Assembly (NCBI RefSeq): GCF_026540855.1
Contig: NZ_JALNUP010000002.1
Location: forward strand, 1-64,000
DNA from: Sphingomonas sp. GC_Shp_5
Lineage (GTDB): Bacteria > Pseudomonadota > Alphaproteobacteria > Sphingomonadales > Sphingomonadaceae
Direction of reading: 5' to 3'
DNA: 64,000 bases
The notes below the pieces were generated by a model. It did no database searches. It saw only the letters and a program-made list of their open reading frames with translations, and was not told the origin of the DNA. A program made the position numbers and the translations under genes. This document shows, piece after piece, positions 1 to 10,221 of the stretch. Numbering within the stretch: position 1 is the first letter of the stretch; each line of letters starts with the position of its first letter.

Positions 1-318
1 GCCAGCAAATCAGCGACCCGCGCCACAACCTCCGCCTCGGGGCCGTGCTCGCCCTCCGGATTGATCGTGACGCTCTCGACAACGGTCGCAAGCACCGCAG
101 CTGCTTCGCTGCGTACCGCATCCTGATCGAGCGACGCACGCAAAGGTTGCCACCTTGCTGCTCAACCTTTCGAGAAGCACCGGGGGCGGCAAGACTCAGC
201 GGCTCGCATCGATGCGGACATAGCGCAGAGCTGAGCTTCCAGCTTTGCCTCCTCGGCGTCGCGGTCCGAAATCATCGTCCGCAGAGCTGCGCCGCCAACT
301 TGGCATGGCCAAGCAAGA
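1..318 (-). pseudogene. serine recombinase (resolvase family) C-terminal remnant, runs off left edge
   Basis: Two minus-strand reading frames look like the end of a large serine recombinase. About 318 to 162 gives a charged coiled-coil-like stretch (LRTMISDRDAEEAKLEAQL) like the linker found in such recombinases. From 161 to the edge another frame reads ASLDQDAVRSEAAAVLA and then VESVTINPEGE, resembling the C-terminal '..DPAIRAEAAEALRSLIERV..' block of the family. A TGA at 164-162 and a change of frame separate the two parts, and no catalytic domain is present here, so this is a broken gene or its tail. The match is by pattern recall only. Its neighbour at 272-373 is a piece of a different recombinase class. 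Confidence 0.45.
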
Positions 319-373
319 TTTGCACCGCGCGCAGGTTGCCGGTGGCTTTGTAGATGATGGACGCCATGGTGCG
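272..373 (-). pseudogene. tyrosine recombinase (phage integrase) C-terminal fragment
   Basis: Read on the minus strand from about 373, one frame gives RTMASIIYKATGNLRAVQ and then ILLGHAKL before a stop at 271-269. This is the characteristic catalytic-domain segment of small integrases ('..KAAIIYKQTGNLRAIQILLGHTKIENTVRYL..') with the conserved LLGH histidine box. A following piece in another frame (SALRYVRIDA, about 232-200) resembles the 'TVRYLGVDVEDAL' segment that contains the nucleophilic Tyr. There is no upstream domain and the frame is broken, so this is a relic. It overlaps the serine recombinase remnant in another frame, which suggests a jumbled insertion site. Confidence 0.6.
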
Positions 374-434
374 TCAAAGGGAAATAGTGCCGTAATCCTT
401 GCCTTGCGGACAGTCGCGCTGACTGGAAGTGTCC

Positions 435-689
435 CTATCGGCCGATCTGACCCAGCCATTCACGGACCGGATTGAGCATGCGCCGTTCCTGGTCCGCTCC
501 CAACGCGCGCTGCACGGTTCCGGCGATGATGCGGGAATTGCCCGAGCGAGAGAGGTAAGCGATCAGCACCTTGCCGTTGCCAGCCCTGGATTGCCCCGCC
601 TCTTCCGCGCAAGCCGCGCGTGCCAGAGAGAACATCGCCGGGCCGGCGAGCACCGCCCGGCGCGAGAACCCCACCGCGTCCGACATCAC
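435..689 (-). pseudogene. flavodoxin-family protein with an internal deletion, Tat-type signal
   Basis: An 84-residue reading frame starts with SRRAVLAGPAMFSLARA, a twin-arginine-like export signal. KVLIAYLSRSGNSRIIAG follows, the first beta strand and FMN-phosphate loop of a flavodoxin. After about residue 65 it jumps to NPVREWLGQIGR, which looks like the last helix of the same family. Normal family members are about 150-200 residues, so roughly half of the domain, including most of the flavin site, is missing although the frame is kept. It overlaps the end of the upstream paoC-like gene by four bases (ATGA), so it was the next gene of that operon. A short true protein is possible but would not form a flavodoxin fold. 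Confidence 0.6.
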
Positions 690-2947
690 GCGATCTCCGG
701 CAGCTTCGCCAGATGCTTATCGAGCGTGATGGGATAGTCCCGCACGCGCACCCCGGTCGCGTTGTAGACCGCATTGGCGATCGCCGGCGCGACGCCGGAA
801 ATACCCAGCTCCCCGACACCCTTCGCCTTCAGCGGCGACATGGTGGGATCGGCTTCTTCGAGAAAGATCACCTCCTGATGCGGAATGTCGGCGTGAACCG
901 GCACTTCGTATCCGGCCAGGTCGTGATTGACGAAGAAGCCGAACCGCTTGTCGACGGCCAGTTCTTCCATCAGCGCCGCGCCTGCACCGCCGACCATGCC
1001 GCCGATCACCTGGCTGCGCGCGGTGACGGGGTTGAGGATGCGTCCTGCCGCGCAGACCGCGAGCATCCGCCGGATGCGGATCTCGCCGGTATAGGCATCC
1101 ACCGCGGCCTCGCAGAAATGGGCACCAAAGGTCTGCTGCTCGAACCGCTTCGACAGGTCGCCATATTCCATCTTGTCTTCAGCTAAGATCACGCCGTCCT
1201 TCGCCGCCCGGGCGAGTGACGCACGGCGATTGCCGGAACGCACCTCGCCACCGACGAACTCGGCATCGGCAGAGTTGAACCCGAGCTTCGTGGCAACAGC
1301 TTCGCGCAGCTTGACGCACGCGGCATAGGCGCCTGCTGTGGCGGATGCAGCACCACCCTGTCCGCCACCCCCGAATGCTTCGGGGAAGTTGGAGTCCGCC
1401 AGTTTGACCACGACGCGCTCGAGCGGCAGGCCCATCATCTCCGCGACCGTCTGGCCGATGACGGTGTAGCTACCGGTTCCCATGTCGGTCATGTTGCTCT
1501 CGACCGTCACGATCCCCTTGCCGTCGAGCGTGACACGGGCACCTGCCGGAATGATCGGGGCACCGCGGATCGCGGATGCCATGCCCATGCCGATCAACCA
1601 GCGACCCTCTCGGCGACTGCCGGGCTTGGCCTGGCGCTCCTTCCAGCCGAAGCGCTCGGCGCCAGTGCGCAGGCACGAGACGAATTGGCGGATCGAGAAC
1701 GGACGCGGACCTTGCTCCTCCTTGCCTTGATTGCCGCTTGCCGATTGCGGGTCGGATGAAGACCCACGCCCGGGATCGGCGCCTGGCACGACCTGCGTAT
1801 CGTTGATGATGCGCAGCTCGACCGGGTCCATGCCCAGCTTCTCGGCCAGTTCATCCATCGCTATTTCGAGCGCCATCAGGCCCGATGCCTCGCCCGGCGC
1901 GCGCATCGCGTTGCCTTCGGGGAGGTCGAGGGTTGCGAGCCGGGTCAGGTTGAGACGGTTGGCACCCGCATAGAGCAACTGCGTCTGCGCCGCGGCGATC
2001 TCCGGGCCGCCTCCCGGTAGATTGCCGGACAGAGTTTCGTGACCGACGGCGACGAGCTTGCCGTCACGCCCCGCCGCGAGCCGTAGCCGCTGGATCGTGG
2101 CAGCGCGATGCGTCGTGTTGTTCGGCATCAGCGGGCGCGGCAACGTCACCTTCACCGCGCGGCCGATGGCGCGCGCGGCAAGCGCCGCGAGGATCGCGTC
2201 CGAACAGACGCTACCTTTCCCGCCGAAGCCGCCGCCGATGTAGGTCGCGACGATGCGAATCTTGTCCTGCGGGATGCTGAGCTTGTTGCCGAGGTCACGC
2301 CGCGCCCAACCGACGATCTGTTGCGCAGACCATATCGTGAGGTGGTCGCCGTCCCAGCGCGCGATCGTGGCGTGTGGCTCCAGCATCATATGGCTGTGGT
2401 CAGGGGTGGTGTAGACCTCATCGACCTTCACAGGTGCCGACGCGAACGCCTTGTCGAAGTCACCGATGCGAATATCTGGCTGACGCTGATGCGGCTTGGC
2501 ACCACCCCGCGCAGCCGCAAGATCGAACGCGCCTTGCTCGCGCGTGTAGTCGACCCGGATCAGCGAGGCGGCATGACGCGCCTGCTCGAACGTCTCGGCG
2601 ACCACCAGCGCGATCGCCTGATGGTAATGCTCGATCTCCGGACCGGCGAGCGGCTTGGCGACGTAGAACCCCTGCTTCTTGATCGGCCCGGCATTATCCG
2701 CCGTCAAAATCGCGAGGACGCCTGGCGCTGCCTCAGCTTCGCGCACGTCCATCAACGATATGCGGCCCTTGGCGATGCCCGAACCGACGACATAGCCATA
2801 AGCGGCATTCGGCGCGGCTTCGTGGTTCTCATAGGAGTAGACGGCGCGTCCGGTCGTCTTGAGCGGCCCCTCGATGCGAGGATGCGGTTGGCCGACGACC
2901 TTTTCCTGATCGATCGGATTGATGCCCGCTGGCGTGTCGAACTTCAT
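686..2947 (-). CDS. paoC: aldehyde oxidoreductase, molybdenum-binding subunit (PaoC/YagR-like)
   Basis: This 753-residue protein matches, from memory, E. coli PaoC (about 732 aa) nearly end to end: it opens [20 protein letters not shown] and closes with [20 protein letters not shown]. PaoC is the large subunit of the periplasmic PaoABC molybdenum enzyme that oxidises aromatic aldehydes. Visible landmarks are the IGGGFGGKG segment, [20 protein letters not shown], and KGVGELG carrying the catalytic glutamate. An extra block of about 20 residues rich in Ser, Gly and Gln (around 1690-1755) precedes [13 protein letters not shown]. The start at 2947 matches PaoC; an upstream extension is open but unlike the family. 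The paoB gene just upstream is only a C-terminal stump and no paoA is present, so this subunit probably cannot be reduced or re-oxidised normally. Confidence 0.9.
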   Translation of the reverse strand: MKFDTPAGINPIDQEKVVGQPHPRIEGPLKTTGRAVYSYENHEAAPNAAYGYVVGSGIAKGRISLMDVREAEAAPGVLAILTADNAGPIKKQGFYVAKPLAGPEIEHYHQAIALVVAETFEQARHAASLIRVDYTREQGAFDLAAARGGAKPHQRQPDIRIGDFDKAFASAPVKVDEVYTTPDHSHMMLEPHATIARWDGDHLTIWSAQQIVGWARRDLGNKLSIPQDKIRIVATYIGGGFGGKGSVCSDAILAALAARAIGRAVKVTLPRPLMPNNTTHRAATIQRLRLAAGRDGKLVAVGHETLSGNLPGGGPEIAAAQTQLLYAGANRLNLTRLATLDLPEGNAMRAPGEASGLMALEIAMDELAEKLGMDPVELRIINDTQVVPGADPGRGSSSDPQSASGNQGKEEQGPRPFSIRQFVSCLRTGAERFGWKERQAKPGSRREGRWLIGMGMASAIRGAPIIPAGARVTLDGKGIVTVESNMTDMGTGSYTVIGQTVAEMMGLPLERVVVKLADSNFPEAFGGGGQGGAASATAGAYAACVKLREAVATKLGFNSADAEFVGGEVRSGNRRASLARAAKDGVILAEDKMEYGDLSKRFEQQTFGAHFCEAAVDAYTGEIRIRRMLAVCAAGRILNPVTARSQVIGGMVGGAGAALMEELAVDKRFGFFVNHDLAGYEVPVHADIPHQEVIFLEEADPTMSPLKAKGVGELGISGVAPAIANAVYNATGVRVRDYPITLDKHLAKLPEIA

Positions 2948-3303
2948 GCTGATCGGCCCTCCACGATAGTGGCTGCAAGCGTCCGCGTCGCCAGCGGCAA
3001 TTTGGAGGCATTGTCGTCCGTCGGGCGGGCATCGGCGAACGCTCGCGCCGTAACGGCTGCGGCACCCTGCGGTAGCGAAGCGTCGGCCGCTTCCACGTGC
3101 CACGGCTTGTGCGCGACCCCGCCGAACGCCACGCGCGTGGTGTCATCCTTCTGAATCACGGCTGCGACCGAGACGAGCCCGAAGGCGTAGGATACCCGAT
3201 TGCGAACCTTCTGGTAATGGTGCGTGCCGCCAAGCGGCCGGGGCAGCGTCACCGCCGTAATCAGTGCGCCAGCTTCTCTCCGGGCAATGGTGATCTCATC
3301 CAT
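2944..3303 (-). pseudogene. paoB: aldehyde oxidoreductase FAD subunit (PaoB/YagS-like), C-terminal third only
   Basis: The 119-residue frame reads [20 protein letters not shown], then [13 protein letters not shown] and [18 protein letters not shown], which is the CO-dehydrogenase flavoprotein C-terminal domain of PaoB. A normal PaoB has about 318 residues, with the FAD-binding part in the first 180. That part, including the iron-sulphur-like insert, is missing. The end overlaps the paoC start by four bases (ATGA), so the original operon order is preserved. Upstream, at about 3310-3350, the sequence changes abruptly to the intergenic space of an unrelated gene. I infer a deletion that removed paoA and most of paoB. 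Confidence 0.85.
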
Positions 3304-3351
3304 GGGGGCGTGCCTCTCGGTTAGCGTAAACGGTCGGGCGTCGGCGAGCGA

Positions 3352-4521
3352 TCATTGCGGTCCCTGATAGTCAGCATCCGTAACGGGCTCGAGCCACGTC
3401 ACAGTCTCGCCATCCTGCGCCTCCGCGACAGCGACGTGGGTCACGGCGCTGTTACGCGCGGCGCCATGCCAATGCTTCAGGCCAGGCGCGAGCCATACGG
3501 TATCGCCGGGCTTCATCTCCTGAGTCGGTTTGCCCTCGGCCTGCACCCAGCCGGTCCCATGCGTGACGATCAGCAGTTGGCCGAGCGGGTGCGTATGCCA
3601 ATTGGTGCGCGCGCCCGGCTGGAACGTCACGGTCGCCCCACCAAGCCGCGCATCGCCTGAGCCTTTGAAAGGGGAGACGACCGAAACGCTGCCGGTGAAA
3701 TAGTCGGCGGCGCCGGGCTTCGACCCTTGGCCAGCACGGACGATCTGGATGTCTGACACGGGTACGGTCTCCTTTTTGGCGAATACGTTGGCGGCGATGA
3801 CGACAGCGGCGTTCGCCTTCGGCCAGCCCGCGTAAAAGGCGAGGTGGGTGAACGCCTCGACGATCTGCGCCTGGGTCAGTCCGTTCTCGAGGCCGCGCTG
3901 GACGTGAAAGGCGAGCTGGTCGCCGTCACCGCCAGCGGCGAGGGCGGCGATGGTGACGAGGCTGCGGTCGCGGGGCGAAAGGTCCGTGCGCCGCCACAGG
4001 TCGGCAAACACGACCTCGTGGGTGAGCTGCGCAAGCTTGGGCGCGGTCGGCGCAAGCGTCCTCGCGACCGGGGCCGTACGCGTGGGGTCGGAGGCCGGCA
4101 GTGGCGCAGTGGTGGGGGGCACCGTCGCAAGCGAGGCCGGATCGACGCGGCGGTCAGCGAACACCTTTTCGACTTCGTTCAACGCCGACACGGCGTTCGG
4201 CCATCCGGTATAAAAGGCGAGCTGCGTCACCATGCCCGCCACCTCGGTCGGCTTGATGCCGTTATCGAGGCCACGACCAAGATGGCCCGTTATCTGCGCC
4301 GTCTTTCCGGTCGCGATCAGCACCGACAGGGTGACGATGCTGCGGTCGCGTGGGCTGAGCTCGGAACGCACCCAGACGTCGCCGAACAGCACCCGGTCGG
4401 TGTAGGCCGCCAGCGCCGGCGCGATTGCCTGCATGTTCTTCGGCGCAACCGACGGACGGTCCTGCGCCTCGGCCGGCACGGCTAGCGCCAGTGCGGCAGC
4501 GACGGCGGATGCTGCTTTCAT
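3352..4521 (-). CDS. exported protein with two carboxymuconolactone-decarboxylase domains and a C-terminal cupin
   Basis: The 389-residue product has a signal peptide (AVAAALALAVPAEAQ), then two repeated AhpD/CMD-like domains, seen as the paired phrases ELSPRDRSIVTLSVLIATGK and DLSPRDRSLVTIAALAAGG, each followed by GL(D/E)NG and LAFY(T/A)GWP. A cupin follows, with NWHTHPLGQLLIV and LKHWHGA supplying likely metal-binding histidines. Proteins of this build are annotated as carboxymuconolactone decarboxylase/cupin proteins, but the substrate is usually unknown. No CxxC peroxidase motif is visible. The start at 4521 is preferred because a purine-rich GGAGAAGAAG lies just upstream; 4536 is the alternative. 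It stands intact among decayed redox genes. Confidence 0.8.
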   Translation of the reverse strand: MKAASAVAAALALAVPAEAQDRPSVAPKNMQAIAPALAAYTDRVLFGDVWVRSELSPRDRSIVTLSVLIATGKTAQITGHLGRGLDNGIKPTEVAGMVTQLAFYTGWPNAVSALNEVEKVFADRRVDPASLATVPPTTAPLPASDPTRTAPVARTLAPTAPKLAQLTHEVVFADLWRRTDLSPRDRSLVTIAALAAGGDGDQLAFHVQRGLENGLTQAQIVEAFTHLAFYAGWPKANAAVVIAANVFAKKETVPVSDIQIVRAGQGSKPGAADYFTGSVSVVSPFKGSGDARLGGATVTFQPGARTNWHTHPLGQLLIVTHGTGWVQAEGKPTQEMKPGDTVWLAPGLKHWHGAARNSAVTHVAVAEAQDGETVTWLEPVTDADYQGPQ

Positions 4522-4552
4522 CGCTTCTTCTCCCATCGCGCCCGGCTCCTCG

Positions 4553-5242
4553 TCAGAGTTCGTGGTTCGTCGGGCGGAACAGGATCTCGTTCACGTCAAC
4601 GTCCTCTGACTGCTCGATCGCGAACGCGACCGTGCGCGCGAACGTGTCGGCGGGGCCGGTATTCACGGCGAACAGCGCCCTTACGTTCTCGGTAATATCC
4701 CGATCGGTGACGCTGCCTGGCCGTTCGGTATCGGTTGCACCGGGTGAGATCATCGTCGTGCGAATGTTGTAGGGCTTCACCTCCTGGCAGAGCCCTCCTG
4801 AAATGACGCGCACCGCCGTCTTGTTGGCGGAGTAGACCGAGCTGGTCGGGATCACCTTGAAGCCCGCCACCGACGGCACGTTGATGATGTGGCCGCTCAT
4901 CTGGCGCTCCATGTGTGGCAGCACCGCAGCGATGCCGTAGAGCATGCCCTTCGCGTTCACGTCGGTCATGCGATCCCAGTCCGCGATCGTCAGACGCTCC
5001 AGCGGCGAGAGCGGCAAGATGCCGGCATTGTTGAGGATGACGTCGAGCTCCCCCGAATGCGTCCACCGCCGTGTCGACGAGCCGATGGACCTGATCAGCC
5101 TGCGTCACGTCGGTAGGTCGGCCAGCGCGCTGCCGCTCCCGCCGAGGTCCTCCGCCAGCGTTGCCAGGCGGTCAGCGCGGCGAGCGCTCAGCCCGCTGCT
5201 CGCGCCGGTGATGACGACGATCTTGTTTTCGATGCTGCTCAC
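4553..5242 (-). pseudogene. short-chain dehydrogenase/reductase, broken by a deletion and two frameshifts
   Basis: From a GTG at 5242 the sequence reads SSIENKIVVITGASSGLSAR, a Rossmann TGxxxGxG region that has lost about 20 residues between GLS and ARRADRLATLAEDLGG. The frame ends in TGA near 5115, then resumes one frame over as DVTQADQVHRLVDTAVDAFG. It shifts again in a run of five C (5050-5054, plus strand) to DVILNNAGI, then VNAKGMLYGIAAVLPHM and SGHIINVPSVAG. The active-site Tyr-Lys is changed from the usual YxxxK to YSANK, which still fits. The C-terminal 154 residues are intact. Family recall: YdfG/'SDR family oxidoreductase'. With three lesions it cannot make a normal enzyme. Confidence 0.8.
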
Positions 5243-5267
5243 GGTTGTCCCTGTCGCGCCTTGGAGA

Positions 5268-6401
<1,134 letters not shown>

Positions 6402-6503
6402 TCAGCCTAGCGGTCGAACGCCAGGTCTCGATGATTGTTATATAACCGGAAGCTGTTCTGAGGATTAGTCAGGGTAAACCGCTTGGGTCTATGATATGAA
6501 ATC

Positions 6504-7181
6504 ATGAAACGATCTATGATCGGGACATTGCGACCTGCTCTAGCGAAGATCGATGATGACCAGCTTCGAGAGCGTCCTGCCGACACCGCTCGCATCACCT
6601 ATGGCGCACACGCGGCGCGAGCAGCGCTGTGGCCGGTCATTGATCGCCTGACCGCTGAGGATCCCGACATAAACGTCGAGATCAGCATCAAGAGCGGCCT
6701 GACCGACATCGTGAGCGGCAAGTATGACGCCGGTGTGCAATTGGGTGAGTTACTGGATCACGACATGATCGCGATACCGATCAGTCCGAGGCAGCGCATG
6801 GCCGCGTTTGCTGCTCCAAGCTATCTGGAGCAACATGACACACCTTATACGCCTTACGATCTCGCAAAGCAGAATTGCATCAGCCTTCGCATGGCGACGT
6901 CTAAAAACTGTATGCATGGGAGTTCCAGCGCGATGGCAAGGAACTAAAGGTTGGCTCGTATTCAACGATCCTGATCTAATCGTCGAGGCTGCACTGGCTG
7001 GACGTGGCATTGCGTTTACGATCGAGCGCCATGTCCCCGTGGGTTCGCGGATGGCTCGCTCATCAGGGTACTGGAAGACTGGTGCTAACCGTTTGATGGC
7101 TATCATCTCTATCACCCAAGCCGATGGCAGGCTTCACCTGCCTTCAGTCTTGTTCCGGACCGGTTGCGATACCAAGCCTGA
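6504..7181 (+). pseudogene. LysR-family regulator, effector domain only, frameshifted
   Basis: The plus-strand frame from 6504 reads LRPALAKIDDDQLRERPADT, then HAARAALWPVIDRLTAEDPD, INVEISIKSGLTDIVSGKYD and MIAIPISPRQRMAAFAAPSY. This is the substrate-binding domain typical of LysR regulators of the DmlR/YafC group. The DNA-binding helix-turn-helix that should precede it is missing. Near 6910 the frame shifts (LYAWEFQRDGKELKVGSY), then again to QLVFNDPDLIVEAALAGRGI and AFTIERHV. A later frame gives FADGSLIRVLEDWC-stop-PFDGYHLYHPSR and ends at 7181. The gene faces away from the reductase relics, as a regulator of them would. Confidence 0.8.
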
Positions 7182-7229
7182 GAGCCGGAACTCTGCCGGC
7201 AGCGAACCCCCGGACCTTGCCAGATCTCA

Positions 7230-7518
7230 GCTGGCAGCAGATCTCGGAGCGGCTCGATCGGTGCCAGTCTCAATCCCCATGTAAAGCTACCGCCAGCACC
7301 AGCGTGACGATCAGCATTCGCGATCATGGCATCGGCAATCCCGCCGATCGGTTGGATGATATCTTCGTGCCCTTCTACTCGACCAAGGTAGGCGGCTCCC
7401 GGTGAGCCTGCCGTTGGCGCGGCAGGTCGCTGCGCTCGACGACGGCACTTTCGCCGTCAAACCCGTGACCCGCGGATCGTGCTTTCAAATGCATCTGCCG
7501 TCATCGTTGACGATCTGA
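7230..7518 (+). pseudogene. sensor histidine kinase, C-terminal ATPase remnant
   Basis: The frame ending at 7405 reads TSVTISIRDHGIGNPADRLD and then DIFVPFYSTKVGGS, which are the G1 and F boxes of a histidine-kinase ATPase domain of the NtrB/NtrY style. After one shift the next frame reads VSLPLARQVAALDDGTFAV and CFQMHLP and stops at 7518; this is the G2 box with the expected glycines partly lost (SLPLAR for GIGLAL). The dimerisation domain and N box are not recognisable upstream. A nine-base G run (7526-7534) follows immediately. Confidence 0.65.
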
Positions 7519-7543
7519 TTATGGCGGGGGGGGGTACGTCAAC

Positions 7544-8446
7544 CTAGCCGGCCGACTCCCAATATGGCGGGTCGCCAAAGGCCGCTCTCAGGCTGTTGAC
7601 GAGCGCTGATACCTTCGCAGAGGGCGTTCGTGCCAGAGGGTAACAGACGAACAGCTCGGCCCCTTCAGCCTCCATACCAATGTCGATGTGCCTCAGTGAC
7701 CCGGACGCGATGTCTCGGTAGGTGAAGAAGGTCGGCAACAGCGTTATGCCATGGCCTGCCAGCGCAGCATCTCGCATGATCAGCCCGTTGTTGACGCGCA
7801 CACAGCTGCTTGGCCTCACCACCGTCCAGCCTCCGGCGCCCGCGAAGCGCCAATCAGTGTCGCGGTTGCTGTAGAGGATGCCGCGATGGCGCTGGAGATC
7901 ATCGAGCGATGTCGGCGTGCCCGCACGCTCGAGATAGCTTGGCGACGCGACGAGGGTTCGGCGGGTGACGGCCAGTCGCTTGGCGACCAGTCGGCTGTCC
8001 ACCACCGGCCCGTGGCGGATGACCGCATCGAACCCGTCCGCAGCGGCGTCGACGAACCGGTCATCCAGTTCGAGCGACAGTTCAAGATCCGGATGCTTGG
8101 CGAGGAAAGCGCAGATCGCCGGACCAAGGTGGAGGATGCCGAAGCTGACGGGTGCTGAGATGCGCAGCGGCCCAGCCAGGCTGCCGCGGCGCTCGACGAT
8201 CTCGACAGCGGCGTCGTCGACCTCGGCGAGGATCCGCCGCGCGCGAGGCAGAAGGCTGTCGCCATCCTGTGTCAGCGACAGCTTGCGTGTGGTGCGCTGA
8301 ACGAGCCGTGTGCCCAGCGAGCGTTCCAACTCGGCAAGGCGCTCGCTGGTAACCGATTTAGACCAGCCGAGGCGCCGTGCCGCCTCGCTGATCGAGCCCG
8401 CGTCGACTGTCGCGACGAACGCTGCGATGCCATCTAGCTTCATCAT
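7544..8446 (-). CDS. LysR-family transcriptional regulator
   Basis: A complete LysR regulator of about 300 residues. The N-terminal winged helix-turn-helix reads LDGIAAFVATVDAGSISEAA, RRLGWSKSVTSERLAELERS and LGTRLVQRTTRKLSLTQDG. The effector domain follows, with PLRISAPVSFGILHLGPAIC and LVASPSYLERAGTPTSLDDL. Two in-frame ATGs (8446 and 8443) open the gene; the upstream extension is unlike the family. It is divergent from the hydrolase gene at 8556 with 109 bases between the start codons, the usual LysR arrangement, so the hydrolase gene is its most likely target. The inducer cannot be read from the sequence. Confidence 0.9.
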   Translation of the reverse strand: MMKLDGIAAFVATVDAGSISEAARRLGWSKSVTSERLAELERSLGTRLVQRTTRKLSLTQDGDSLLPRARRILAEVDDAAVEIVERRGSLAGPLRISAPVSFGILHLGPAICAFLAKHPDLELSLELDDRFVDAAADGFDAVIRHGPVVDSRLVAKRLAVTRRTLVASPSYLERAGTPTSLDDLQRHRGILYSNRDTDWRFAGAGGWTVVRPSSCVRVNNGLIMRDAALAGHGITLLPTFFTYRDIASGSLRHIDIGMEAEGAELFVCYPLARTPSAKVSALVNSLRAAFGDPPYWESAG

Positions 8447-8555
8447 CGTTCGCTTTTCCGAAAAGCAGTTCCGGCCATCGTTGGCTATCCGGAACGATGC
8501 CGCGCGAGCATCCTGCTGTCGAGAACTCGATGACGACAAACAAGGGGGATGCGCG

Positions 8556-9470
8556 ATGCTGCGTTTGATGCTGCTGGTCCTGGGATTGGCCTTGGCCACA
8601 CCCGCGCTTGCGCAGGTCCAACCTTTCCCGGCGGCGTTCGTCGAGCGCGACATCCCGGCGAACGGGACCACGATCCACGTTCGTGTCGGCGGAAAGGGCC
8701 CGGCCGTCGTGCTTCTGCATGGCTATGGCGAGACCGGGGACATGTGGGCACCGCTCGCGGCCAATCTGGTGCGCGACCATCTGGTGATCGTGCCCGACCT
8801 GCGCGGGCTCGGGCTGTCGGCGCACCCGGGAGGGGGCTATGACAAGAAAACCCAGGGGAATGACGTCGCGGGCGTGCTGGCCGCGCTCAAGGCCGGCAAG
8901 GTGGACCTCGTCACCCACGATATCGGCAACATGGTCGGCTATGCCTTTGCCGCCGAACACCGCGACCGCGTCCGACGCTTCGTGCTGATGGACGCACCGG
9001 TGCCGGGGATCGGCCCTTGGGAGGAGATCCTCAAGAACCCCTTGCTCTGGCATTTCCGCTTCGGCGGACCCGATATGGAACGGCTAGTCGCGGGACGAGA
9101 GCGGATCTACCTCGATCGGTTCTGGAACGAGTTCTCGGCCACACCCGCACGGTTCAGCGAGGCATCGCGCCAGCACTATGCCGCGCTCTACGCCCGCCCC
9201 GGCTCGATGCATGCGGGGTTCGAACAGTTCAAGGCGTTCGACCAGGACGCGAAGGACAACCAGGCCTTCCTCAGCGAGGGCAAATTGAACATGCCGGTGC
9301 TCGCGATTGGCGGCGATCATTCGTTTGGCCCGACGATGGCGATGGTGATGCGCTTCGCCGCGAGCAACGTGCAGGAATCCGTCATCAAGGATTCCGGCCA
9401 CTGGCTGATGGAGGAGCAGCCGGGCGCCACCGTCGCGACGGTCCGCGCTTTCCTGGACGCCAGGCCGTGA
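8556..9470 (+). CDS. exported alpha/beta hydrolase, epoxide-hydrolase-like
   Basis: A 304-residue protein with a signal peptide (MLRLMLLVLGLALATPALAQ). The alpha/beta-hydrolase core shows HGYGET (residues 55-60, oxyanion hole), VPDLRGLGLS, and THDIGNMVGYAFA with Asp122 at the nucleophile elbow. The nucleophile is therefore Asp, as in epoxide hydrolases and dehalogenases, not the Ser of esterases. SGHWLMEEQP near the C-terminus carries the catalytic His. It resembles proteins annotated as soluble epoxide hydrolases, but here it is periplasmic. A divergent LysR gene probably controls it. The natural substrate is not deducible. Confidence 0.85.
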   Translation: MLRLMLLVLGLALATPALAQVQPFPAAFVERDIPANGTTIHVRVGGKGPAVVLLHGYGETGDMWAPLAANLVRDHLVIVPDLRGLGLSAHPGGGYDKKTQGNDVAGVLAALKAGKVDLVTHDIGNMVGYAFAAEHRDRVRRFVLMDAPVPGIGPWEEILKNPLLWHFRFGGPDMERLVAGRERIYLDRFWNEFSATPARFSEASRQHYAALYARPGSMHAGFEQFKAFDQDAKDNQAFLSEGKLNMPVLAIGGDHSFGPTMAMVMRFAASNVQESVIKDSGHWLMEEQPGATVATVRAFLDARP

Positions 9471-9677
9471 GCAGGGTGCTAACCTGCGAACCAGCCTTGT
9501 AGCGTCCGCCAACCCACAGCGCGGTGAAAGACGAAGGTGCTGCGTCGCCCGCGCGTTAAACTTATCTGATCGGCCTCGAACAAATGGCCCGGCGGATGAT
9601 CGCCTGTGTGATCTACTCGAAACAGAACCAGGAGCCGGCACGAGCCGGCATACCGATGGCATGTTAGGAGAGTTCGC

Positions 9678-10221
9678 TTGGGATCGCACCGCAAAGTTCT
9701 GCTGCTGCTTCTAAGTAGTAGCGCGCTCACTCTAGCGTCGACCGCAGCCGCGCAAGAAGCGATCCCGGCGGCGACCGGCGCTACCGCCCCGCAGGACGCA
9801 CAGGCCAGCACCGCGGCGGCGGCGGATTCGGTGGCAGCACCTGCGGCCGCCGCCCAGGACCAGGGTGCCGCCGTTCCCGCCTCCGACATCGTCGTCACCG
9901 GATCGCGCATTCTCCGCAACGGCTCTGCAAGCCCCACGCCGCTGACCACCATTTCCACCGAGGCGCTCACCAGCGCCGCGCCGGCAGGCACCATCTCGGA
10001 CGCGCTCAACTACCTCCCCGTTTTCTCGGGCTCGCGCAGCCAGTTCAGTAATCCCGGCTCCAACGCAACCGGCGTTCAGGGCGGCAACGGGGCGGCCAAC
10101 GTGCTCAACCTGCGCAACCTTGGCTCGTATCGCACCTTGGTGCTGTTCGACGGCCATCGCATCCCGCCGACGCTGTGCAGTTCCACCGTTGACGTCGATC
10201 TGATCCCGCAGGAGCTGATCC
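9678..10221 (+). pseudogene. TonB-dependent receptor, N-terminal part only (truncated by deletion)
   Basis: A TTG at 9678 follows a good AGGAG at 9665-9669. The product begins with an export signal (KVLLLLLSSSALTLASTAAA), an Ala-rich linker and the TonB-box-like DIVVTGSRILRNG. The start of a plug domain follows: SDALNYLPVFSGS, NVLNLRNLGSYRTLVLFDGH and DVDLIPQELI. At about 10221 the plug stops just before the usual RVDVVTGGASA..YGSDAV block, and the next bases belong to a lactonase gene in another frame. About 180 of an expected 900 or more residues remain and no barrel is present. Confidence 0.85.

Noticed and set aside
7526..7534. Nine-base G run near the LysR gene as a phase-variation tract
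   Set aside because: It lies outside any coding region and at the end of a dead gene, so no switchable product is evident.
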